A stretch of 64,000 nt of DNA from Acidobacteriota bacterium (lineage in GTDB: Bacteria; Acidobacteriota; Thermoanaerobaculia; Multivoradales; J023), in assembly GCA_029263315.1 (NCBI GenBank), contig JAJCXR010000045.1, positions 62,001-126,000 of the forward strand, read 5' to 3'. Of this stretch, positions 1 to 6,129 are shown in pieces. Position numbers and translations under genes: made by a program. The notes beneath the pieces are model-generated. The model worked only from the letters and a program-made list of their open reading frames with translations. It was not told the origin of the DNA and ran no database searches. The stretch's first letter is position 1, and each line of letters starts with the position of its first letter.

Positions 1-1
1 G

Positions 2-829
2 CATCTTTTGGACCGTGCGCGAGCCCAGCAGACGGGGCGGGCCTGGCCGTCCCCCGGGGGGGCTCGGGGGCCCCTGGCGGGCTTGTCCCACGGGGCGGCG
101 GGTATGGCCTGGGCCCTCTTCGAGCTGGCTTCCGCCGTCGACGGTGAGCAGCGGGCCCGGTGCTTCGCCGGGGGGCTGGCGGCCCTCGACTATGAGGAGA
201 GCCTTTACCCCCGGGGTCAGGGCAACTGGCCGGACCTGCGAGCCAAACCGGAGGGCCATGAAGACCATGGCCTGCTGGCTTGGTGCCACGGGGCACCGGG
301 CATCGGTTTGGCCCGGCTGGCGACGCTCCAATGCTTGCGGGCCAGCGGTTTGATGTCCGAGGGTTTGGCGCAGCGCCTGCAGCGGGACGTCCAGCGCTCG
401 GTGGACGTCACCTGGCGACACGGATTTGGCCTCACCCACTGCCTATGCCACGGCGATTTGGGCAATCTGGACTTTCTTTTCGAAGCTGCCGCCGCCGGCA
501 CCTTGCCCGCCGAGGTCCAGTCGATCCACACCTTGGAGCTGCGCACGGGGCAGATCCTCGCCAGTATCCGGCGCCAGGGCTGCCTCTTCGGAACACCCGG
601 CGGCACCGAGCCACCCGGGCTGTTGGTGGGTCGAGCGGGCATTGCATGGGGCCTGCTGCGCTTGGCGGCGCCGAGACGAGTCGTTTCGGTCCTGCGTCTT
701 GCCCACGGGGGTGGGGACGCGGCATCGAAGTCGTGGGGTGTTGCTCCCCAGGGAGCGGCGTTCCTAAAGCGGTCGGGTGATGTTACCCGGCCACAACCTG
801 AGAGAAGGAGACGTAATGAAAAAGAGTGA
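2..829 (+). CDS. lanM: Class II lanthipeptide synthetase (LanM), C-terminal cyclase part, truncated by window start
   Basis: This is the LanC-like cyclase end of a LanM enzyme. LanM dehydrates Ser/Thr of a precursor peptide and adds Cys thiols to form lanthionine rings. The reading frame is open to the left edge, so the dehydratase half lies outside the window. Counting from the TTG at 8, the family motifs run in order: GLSHGAAGMAWAL near residue 25, WCHGAPGIGLAR near 92, CLCHGD near 145 and GLLVGRAGIAWGLLRL near 204. C93 and the C147-H148 pair are the expected zinc ligands. LanM proteins usually stop soon after the segment SVLRL seen near residue 227. Here about 42 extra, basic residues follow and read through the ribosome-binding site of the next gene, which may mean a lost stop or a frameshift. 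The frame overlaps the precursor gene start by 14 nt. Confidence 0.85.
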   Translation, partial: HLLDRARAQQTGRAWPSPGGARGPLAGLSHGAAGMAWALFELASAVDGEQRARCFAGGLAALDYEESLYPRGQGNWPDLRAKPEGHEDHGLLAWCHGAPGIGLARLATLQCLRASGLMSEGLAQRLQRDVQRSVDVTWRHGFGLTHCLCHGDLGNLDFLFEAAAAGTLPAEVQSIHTLELRTGQILASIRRQGCLFGTPGGTEPPGLLVGRAGIAWGLLRLAAPRRVVSVLRLAHGGGDAASKSWGVAPQGAAFLKRSGDVTRPQPERRRRNEKE

Positions 830-1049
830 CATTGTTTCGGCTTGGCGGGACGAAGATGCCTTCCTGAGCTTGTCCGAGCAGGAGCGGGCTCAGATGCCGG
901 AGCACCCGGCGGGCATCCGCACCCTGAGCGACCCAGAAGTGGAAGGCGTGTTCGGTGCCGCCGCCGGCACCCACTATTCCTTCTGTGAGCCCACCGCCAG
1001 CTGGTGTGACGACTGTGGTGATGGCGATATCCTGATCCCCAGCCGTTGA
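816..1049 (+). CDS. lanA: Lanthipeptide precursor, mersacidin/lichenicidin family
   Basis: This 77-residue peptide is the likely substrate of the LanM encoded just upstream. I chose the ATG at 816 because AGAAGGAG at 803-810 sits just before it and because the protein then begins MKKSDIVSAWRDED. That beginning, with the following SLSEQERAQMPEHPAG and LSDPEVEGV, is the leader pattern of the mersacidin/lichenicidin class II family. The leader probably ends around GVFGA (residues 44-48), in place of the common double glycine. The core has three cysteines (C57, C64, C67) and candidate partners T52, S55, T60 and S62, so up to three rings are possible. It also has five aspartates (D65, D66, D69, D71 and one Glu at 58), and ends IPSR. 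No LanT exporter, protease or immunity gene is visible downstream, so those would lie upstream or elsewhere. Confidence 0.85.
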   Translation: MKKSDIVSAWRDEDAFLSLSEQERAQMPEHPAGIRTLSDPEVEGVFGAAAGTHYSFCEPTASWCDDCGDGDILIPSR

Positions 1050-1067
1050 GCTGACGTTGAGCCCATT

Positions 1068-1095
1068 GCAAGGGGCGGCTCGTGTCGCCCCTTGC
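1068..1095. terminator. Hairpin between lanA and the convergent propeller gene
   Basis: A perfect 10 bp inverted repeat (GCAAGGGGCG at 1068-1077 and CGCCCCTTGC at 1086-1095) with an 8 nt loop lies 18 nt after the lanA stop and 33 nt from the 3' end of the convergent gene. It is placed as a shared terminator. There is no clear T-run after it, so termination strength is uncertain. Confidence 0.55.
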
Positions 1096-1128
1096 CTTGA
1101 AGGCGTCTGGGTTCGGTATCGAGCCCGA

Positions 1129-3171
1129 TCAGCGCCGAGCCTGGGCCACCTCGGAAGTCCGCGGTAGTCGAAACGCAGCCATTTCCTCGGCGTTGCGCAC
1201 GTAGAGCACGCCGTCGGCGATCACCGGATGGTTCCACGTCTTGCCTTCGATCGCCGCGACCTTGGCCAGCTCCTGGAAGCCGGACGCCTTGGCCTCGACG
1301 ACGGCGACCTCGCCGCGGTCCGAGAGCACCAGCAGCAGGTCTTGATCTTCCAGCAGGAGGAGCTGACCGTTGCCGTAGCGCCCGCCCTTCCATAGCCGTT
1401 CACCGCTGGCCAGGCTTATACAGGCGAGGATGCGCCCGTCGAAGCCGAAAATGTGCTCGCCGTGCAGCACCAAATCGTTGAAGTAGGGTTTGAGAGCGGT
1501 GGAGGTCCAGGCGGTGTCGATCTGCCACTGGCTGCCGGGGTGGCTGATGCGCAAGCGGCGTAGGCCCTGGCCGAACCCGGTGCCCACCAAAATGCCGTCG
1601 TCGGGTGTCAGAACCGGTTGCACGATGCGTCCCCCGCCTGAGGCCAGCCATTCGTGGTGCCATAGGACATTGCCGTCCGCCGGGTCATAGCTTCGGACCC
1701 CGGCGTCGGTGAGGATGAGCAACTGCTCGACCCCCGCCAAGCGGCTGCGGTGCACCGAGCTGTAGCTCAGGGAACCGGCTTCGGCGAACCATCTGGGCTC
1801 GCCGTCGACGGTGTCGTAGGCGACGACCCCCCGGCCCTCGGGGCCACCGGTGTAGATCACCACCACATCGTCGATGAGCAGCGGCGAGCTGGAGAAGCCC
1901 CACTCGGGAGTGACGGCGGAGGTATCGTCGGCCACGTTGCGCGACCACTGCAGGGAGCCGTCGACGGCGTCCAGCACATTGAGCAGGCCGGTGGCGCCGA
2001 GGGCGTAGACGCGTCCCTGGTGCACCGTCGGTGTCGCCCGTGGGCCGGCTCCGGCCATCGATTCCCAGAAGCGCACGGCGTCACGATGCTGCCACAGGGG
2101 CTGGCCGGTGGCCGCATCATAGGCGGAGACCAGCTCGTCGTCCCCCCGCTGTTCTTGGGTGTAGAGGCGCCCCTGCCAGATGGCGAAGGAAGACCAGCTG
2201 GGGCCTATCGGCCGCCGCCAGAGCTCCAGTGGAGGGGTGGTTTGCCAGTCGACGGCCAGGTCGACACCGCGCACCACGCCGTCCCGCTGGGGTCCACGGA
2301 AGCCGGGCCAGGTGGCCTCTGGATGGGCCGGCGCTGGGACGGGCTCGGGGGAGGCAGCGGTGTCGAAGCTCGCTGGATCCCGCACCTCGCCGGGGGCCTG
2401 GGCGGCCTCTTTCGGCGCACTGGTTTCCGACGCTGTCATGTCTGTCGCTGTGGTGGCTGTCGCTGTCATGGCCGTCGCTGTCGTGGCTGTCGCCGCAGCA
2501 ACCTCCAGCGAGCCTGCCTCGCCATCGTCTGTACCGTCGCCAGTCTCAGCGTTGGTCTCAGTGTCAGTCCCAGTGGCAGTGTCAGTCCCAGTGTCAGTCT
2601 CAGCATCGACCGCCAAGGGGTTCACAACGGCCGGCGCTGCCGTCGACGGCAGGGGTTGAGACGCTTCCATCGCCACCAGCCGCTCCTCCGCCGTCATTTG
2701 CCAGCGCCAAGCAAAGTTTGCCGCCATGTCTCCGTCGAGCCCTTCGACCCGAATTGAAATCCCGAGAACGCAGAGCAGGGCCATGGTCAGCGCCAGGGCC
2801 CCTCGACGCTGTGCTGCCGACCGGCCTTGGCTGAGCCAGGCCCAGAGCACAAAGGCGGTGCACATCAGCGGCACACCATAGACGAAGATGGCCATGGGTG
2901 CCGACGGATGGGCCCCGACGAAGGCCAATACCAGGAAGGCGATGGGCAAGACGATGCCCAGGAGCTTGTCCCAGCCCGGCGCTCGACTGGCAAAGACCCA
3001 CCAGCCAAAGAGCAGCAGCAGGCCCACCGCCGGGCCCCCCATCATGCCGGATATCTGAATCTGTGTGGCGGGGGCGATGACACCGCTGCCGAAGGTGACC
3101 AACCATTGCAAGGCGACGATCAGGAACCCGGGCCATAGGCGCAGTCGGGTGGGAACGGAGTACGAGGCCAT
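1129..3171 (-). CDS. Membrane-anchored PQQ-like beta-propeller repeat protein
   Basis: The first 145 residues hold about five hydrophobic segments (roughly 14-36, 45-62, 69-87, 90-112 and 124-142). A low-complexity linker follows (about 175-285), rich in Thr/Asp/Glu and then Ala/Thr. The last 390 residues form a propeller-like domain that begins with WPGFRGPQRDGV, an opening typical of the PQQ-like repeat proteins common in Acidobacteriota and Planctomycetota. Recurrent blades show A-x-D-A-x-T/D-G-x-x-L/R-W patterns (YDAATGQPLW, LDAVDGSLQW, YDTVDGEPRW, YDPADGNVLW). The family includes dehydrogenases and scaffold proteins, and I see no clear evidence for an enzyme here. The likely topology is a membrane anchor with the propeller outside the cytoplasm. 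ATG 3171 is preceded by GGGAGC. The promoter appears to sit in the repeat element upstream. Confidence 0.8.
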   Translation of the reverse strand: MASYSVPTRLRLWPGFLIVALQWLVTFGSGVIAPATQIQISGMMGGPAVGLLLLFGWWVFASRAPGWDKLLGIVLPIAFLVLAFVGAHPSAPMAIFVYGVPLMCTAFVLWAWLSQGRSAAQRRGALALTMALLCVLGISIRVEGLDGDMAANFAWRWQMTAEERLVAMEASQPLPSTAAPAVVNPLAVDAETDTGTDTATGTDTETNAETGDGTDDGEAGSLEVAAATATTATAMTATATTATDMTASETSAPKEAAQAPGEVRDPASFDTAASPEPVPAPAHPEATWPGFRGPQRDGVVRGVDLAVDWQTTPPLELWRRPIGPSWSSFAIWQGRLYTQEQRGDDELVSAYDAATGQPLWQHRDAVRFWESMAGAGPRATPTVHQGRVYALGATGLLNVLDAVDGSLQWSRNVADDTSAVTPEWGFSSSPLLIDDVVVIYTGGPEGRGVVAYDTVDGEPRWFAEAGSLSYSSVHRSRLAGVEQLLILTDAGVRSYDPADGNVLWHHEWLASGGGRIVQPVLTPDDGILVGTGFGQGLRRLRISHPGSQWQIDTAWTSTALKPYFNDLVLHGEHIFGFDGRILACISLASGERLWKGGRYGNGQLLLLEDQDLLLVLSDRGEVAVVEAKASGFQELAKVAAIEGKTWNHPVIADGVLYVRNAEEMAAFRLPRTSEVAQARR
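2431..2604 (-). repeat. Short tandem repeats encoding the propeller-protein linker
   Basis: Two blocks of simple repeats lie inside the preceding gene: degenerate TGTCGC/TGTCATG hexamers at about 2431-2493, and CAGTCC/CAGTGT-type hexamers at about 2541-2604. They encode the Ala-Thr and Thr-Asp/Glu runs of the linker. All units are multiples of 3 nt, so length changes would keep the frame. Confidence 0.7.
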
Positions 3172-3241
3172 ATCGAAAGCTCCCGTTGAGCTGAGGCGAT
3201 GAAATGGGCAGGGGCGAGTAACCCGTCTGCGGCGAGCCGAG

Positions 3242-3271
3242 TACTTACATGTACTTAGTACACCTTTTCAA
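3242..3271 (-). promoter_or_regulatory. Candidate promoter of the propeller gene inside the fold-back repeat
   Basis: On the minus strand TTGAAA (3271-3266) and TAAGTA (3247-3242) are 18 bp apart and point at the gene starting at 3171. The -35-like box lies inside the first fold-back repeat, so the repeat may supply part of the promoter. This is a pattern match only. Confidence 0.3.
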
Positions 3272-3366
3272 AAATACACTGGTATCGAGCGCCGATGCAT
3301 CCACGTCTGCGGCGCCTCGGGGCTCTCGATAGGTCACCGTTTTTCCGGAAAGGCGTACTAAGTACA
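3251..3366. repeat. Fold-back repeat element, copy 1
   Basis: The left arm (3251-3288, beginning GTACTTAGTACACC) is an imperfect inverted match to the right arm (3323-3366, ending GGCGTACTAAGTAC). Both carry the block TATCGAG at their inner ends. The short centre contains GCATCCACGTCTGCGGCG, which recurs in copy 2. No reading frame is evident inside. The structure resembles a MITE or a REP-like palindromic element. Confidence 0.6.
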
Positions 3367-3528
3367 CCTTTTCAAAAATACGCTGGTATTCGAGCGCCGA
3401 AGCATCCACGTCCGCGGCGTTACGCTCGCTGCAACAGAGCCCCACTATGCCTCGCTCGCAAGCCTTGCGGACGCGGCGCCTCGGTACTCTCGATACGTCA
3501 GCGTATTTCCGGAAAGGTGTACTAAGTG
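3355..3528. repeat. Fold-back repeat element, copy 2
   Basis: This second copy is in the same orientation and shares the palindrome GTACTAAGTAC (3355-3365) with copy 1. Left arm 3355-3393 and right arm 3487-3528 (ending AAAGGTGTACTAAGTG) are imperfect inverted repeats of about 38 bp. The centre repeats GCATCCACGTCCGCGGCG and then holds about 60 bp that copy 1 lacks. It ends 19 bp before the 3' end of the OmpA-like gene. Confidence 0.6.
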
Positions 3529-3546
3529 AACGCTCGTCGAGCTGAA

Positions 3547-4188
3547 TTATTTCAACACCACCAAGATGACACGGCGATTTTGGCTGCGACCTTCGCGGCT
3601 GCCGTTGTCGGCCACCGGCACCGTCTCACCGTAGGAGATCACCGACATGCGGTGCAGCGGCAGAGCATGTTTGAGGTAGAGGTAGTGCTGCACTGCCGAA
3701 GCCCGCTCCTCTCCCAGCTGGAAGTTGTAGCGCTCGCTACCGGTGCCGTCGGTATGGCCCTGGATCTCGATGTAGACCGCCTCATTGCGGGCCTTGAGAT
3801 CCGTTGCCCAGGTGTCGAGGGCGGCCTTGGCTTGGTCGCTGAGCTCGGAGCTTTCGAATCCGAAGCTGATGTCGCGTTCCGCCATCACCGTTTCATAGAG
3901 CAGCTTGCCTTCCGCCAGCTTGCCGGCGGCGACGGCCCGCTCGAGGGCTTGGCGGGAGGTCTCGGAGAGGGTAGCGAGCTCCTGCTGTTGCGCTTCGAGG
4001 GTCTTCTGCTGATCGTCGAGGCGGGTCTGGTTGGCTTCCACCTGCGTTTCGACATCGTCGACCCTGGAATCGACGGCGGAGACCGAGGTGTCGACGTAGG
4101 TCTGCATTTTTTTGTTGCTGACGCAACCGGTGCTCAGCAAAGCCAAGCAGGAGGAGATGGCTATGAAGGGAAGTTGATATTTGGACAT
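3547..4188 (-). CDS. OmpA/Pal-family lipoprotein
   Basis: The product is a 213-residue outer-membrane lipoprotein expected to grip peptidoglycan. I start at ATG 4188, which is preceded by AGGAGC, because it places a lipoprotein signal peptide at the N-terminus with the lipobox LSTGC and lipidated C22. Residues 25-105 are predicted coiled coil, rich in Asp, Gln and Glu. The OmpA-like domain spans about 105-213 and includes the peptidoglycan-binding signatures IQGHTDGTGSERYNFQLGEE and GREGRSQNRRV-type C-terminus (SREGRSQNRRVILVV). The gene follows the VWA gene by 26 nt in the same direction, so the two are probably co-transcribed. Confidence 0.88.
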   Translation of the reverse strand: MSKYQLPFIAISSCLALLSTGCVSNKKMQTYVDTSVSAVDSRVDDVETQVEANQTRLDDQQKTLEAQQQELATLSETSRQALERAVAAGKLAEGKLLYETVMAERDISFGFESSELSDQAKAALDTWATDLKARNEAVYIEIQGHTDGTGSERYNFQLGEERASAVQHYLYLKHALPLHRMSVISYGETVPVADNGSREGRSQNRRVILVVLK

Positions 4189-4214
4189 GGAAGCGCTCCT
4201 TGACAGGGTTGGAA

Positions 4215-5300
4215 TCAGGGTGGGGATGTCGAGGCGGCGGGCCGGCGGCCCGAGTATCCCCCCCGATGGCGAACCGTGAACCGATGGCCGGGCACGGTGA
4301 TACGTAGGGGATGATAGGTCTCTTTGCCATGTTGGCTCAGCGGGAAGCCGAGAGTGTAGCGGTTTCGCTGATCGTTGGCGATGCGCCGGCAAGCGGAGTC
4401 GATGTCGTGGCGCAGGAAGATGTCGAAGTAGAGACCCCCGGTGGCCGCCGCCAGCTGTTGCAGCACACTGCGATAGGGCGAGAAGGAGGGCTCGCCGTCG
4501 GCGACGCCCGACGTCGAGGGCAGAATCGCGGCCTCGGTCAGCGGCTCGTCCGCCATCAAACGGCTACCTCGCAGGGCCAAGACGTAAACGGGAATTTCCG
4601 CTTGACGCACCAGTTGCCGCGCCGTCTCCGCCGTCAACGTGCTGGCGTTGTCGACCCCATCGGTGATCAGCACCGCCGCCATGCGAGAAGCGGTGGAGAG
4701 GCGCAAGTCCGGAATCCAGCTGACGGCGTCGTGTAGGGCGGTGGAGCCGTAGCCCTGCCAACCGTCGATCAGCTCGCTGATCACCTCCATCTCCGAGGTG
4801 GCGGGCGTCTCGATGAGGGTTTTGCCGGCGGCGAAGGTCACCACCGACATCCGGTCCTGCGGTCGGGCTTGGGCGACAAAACACCGGGCCGCCCGCTGGC
4901 TGGCCGCCAATTTGCCGCCATTGGCCATGCTGCCGCTCAGGTCCTGAAACAGCAGAAGCGTCGACGGTTCCTCCACGGCGGCTTGGAAATCCTCGAAGTG
5001 AAGCTCTGCGCCGTCCACCGTCAAGACCAGGTCCTGACGCCGTAGGGGACGCTCCAAGTCCGAGGACTGGACCACCAACGGCACCATCACCCAAGTTACG
5101 GTGGTGCTCCCTTCGAAGGCCAAGGGCGGTGGCGGCGTGGCGGGCTCCTGTGCGGACGTCCCCTGGGCCGCTGCCTGAGCACTGGCCAAGGTGGCGAAGC
5201 CGAGACCCAAAAGCCAACAGAGGGCGAGCAGGGTGCCAGGTCGGCGAAGGGTCGGTCGGCGAAGGGTCGGTCGGCGAAGGGATAGCGGGGGGACAAGCAT
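4215..5300 (-). CDS. Secreted VWFA-related domain protein
   Basis: This 361-residue protein has an N-terminal signal peptide (hydrophobic core about 22-42, ending ASAQ) and a von Willebrand factor A domain. A nearly intact MIDAS is visible: D120-L-S122-G-S124, T188 in GSTALHD, and D214 in LITDGVDN. It resembles the 'VWFA-related' family that is expanded in Acidobacteriota, whose function is not established. The start at ATG 5300 is supported by a TATAAT box 10 nt upstream and by the signal peptide that follows. The N-terminal PTLRR pentapeptide is repeated by a 15 bp tandem DNA repeat. The gene heads a two-gene operon with the OmpA-like lipoprotein, suggesting a joint envelope role. Confidence 0.85.
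   Translation of the reverse strand: MLVPPLSLRRPTLRRPTLRRPGTLLALCWLLGLGFATLASAQAAAQGTSAQEPATPPPPLAFEGSTTVTWVMVPLVVQSSDLERPLRRQDLVLTVDGAELHFEDFQAAVEEPSTLLLFQDLSGSMANGGKLAASQRAARCFVAQARPQDRMSVVTFAAGKTLIETPATSEMEVISELIDGWQGYGSTALHDAVSWIPDLRLSTASRMAAVLITDGVDNASTLTAETARQLVRQAEIPVYVLALRGSRLMADEPLTEAAILPSTSGVADGEPSFSPYRSVLQQLAAATGGLYFDIFLRHDIDSACRRIANDQRNRYTLGFPLSQHGKETYHPLRITVPGHRFTVRHRGGYSGRRPAASTSPP
5241..5281. repeat. 15 bp tandem repeat in the VWA gene signal peptide
   Basis: The unit TCGGCGAAGGGTCGG is present about 2.7 times. On the coding strand it gives the repeated pentapeptide PTLRR just before the hydrophobic core of the signal peptide, so copy-number change would alter the n-region charge without shifting frame. 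Confidence 0.7.
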
Positions 5301-5310
5301 CGTGGGATAT

Positions 5311-5316
5311 ATTATA
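5311..5316 (-). promoter_or_regulatory. -10 box of the VWA/OmpA operon
   Basis: TATAAT on the minus strand lies 10 nt upstream of ATG 5300. With a usual start point 6-7 nt after the box, the 5' leader would be only about 3-4 nt. No good -35 box is visible. Confidence 0.45.
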
Positions 5317-5383
5317 GCAATGGGTCGATATTTAAGTTCCGTGGAACATGGGCGTCTCTGGCGAAACCGTAGCCCCGGCCGAA

Positions 5384-5463
5384 ACAGCACGCCGTCCGTG
5401 CTCGCTCGAAAGGCCTCCCGCTGGCACCGATTCTGGCAAAACGGGATGAACACCTGGCGAGCT
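5384..5463. repeat. 80 bp direct repeat, copy A
   Basis: The stretch beginning ACAGCACGCCGTCCGTGCTC and ending ACACCTGGCGAGCT matches copy B at 5601-5681 with only a few substitutions and one 1 bp length difference. The two copies have the same orientation and are about 217 bp apart. Confidence 0.75.
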
Positions 5464-5600
5464 GCCGTCCGAGAAAGCGATGCGGGGGCGGGAGCCCTTC
5501 GGCTGCGCGCGGCCTCCGCAAACTCGCCCCAACGCTGGCGTGTCGATCTAAACCCATTTCTATCAAGGTTTCATCCCGTTCCCAGGGCCCTGCGGCTCAG

Positions 5601-5681
5601 ACAGCACTCCGTCCGTGCTCGCTCGAAGGGCTTCCCGCTGGCACCGATTCTGGCAAAAAGGGGATGGACACCTGGCGAGCT
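5601..5681. repeat. 80 bp direct repeat, copy B
   Basis: This is the second copy of the repeat at 5384-5463, beginning ACAGCACTCCGTCCGTGCTC. It lies in non-coding DNA between the VWA promoter and the giant kinase gene. The sequences between the copies are unrelated, so it is a mobile or dispersed unit rather than a tandem array. Confidence 0.75.
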
Positions 5682-6129
5682 CCAGAGCCTATTCAGGCGG
5701 GCCCCCGATTTCCGTCGAGGGTGCGTTGCCCCTCGAGGGCATGGAGCTGCGCCACATCGACGGGCCGGCGCATCATGGCTTGAAGCTGGTCGCAACCTCG
5801 CAAGTTTTGCCGCTCCAACCTACCCAGAATGATAACGTCCGCCGCTCCGGGTCGACCCGGCCGAGCCAGGGGACTTCATTTTGCCAGCGCAAGCGTAGGT
5901 GAGGCGCCGTACGGACCGGGATCGATGTCGTATTGTGGCAGCTCGACGATGGGTTTGACGATGGGTTTGACGGTGCGATCGAGCACCTCGGCCATGGATG
6001 ATGATGTCCTGCTATGGATTCAGAAATAAAGAGCCTGAAAAGCGCCCGATCTCGGAATGGCGATGATCGTGCTATCATTTCGCAAACGTTTTTCTCTATT
6101 CCTGTGTTGTCGCGCTAGGCTTATTCCCG

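Larger units (their letters stand above)
5301..6129. other. 829 bp gene-free stretch with repeats
   Basis: I see no supportable gene here. The short open frames in it have no recognisable product, and two minus-strand ones merely translate the two copies of an 80 bp direct repeat. A 12 bp tandem GATGGGTTTGAC pair lies near 5949-5972. The right end must contain the promoter of the large kinase gene at 6130; TATCAT near 6072 is a possible -10. Confidence 0.5.

Noticed and set aside
1750..2757. 335-codon plus-strand frame with Ser/Val repeats
   Set aside because: It is antisense to the propeller gene and its repeats simply mirror the hexamer DNA repeats.
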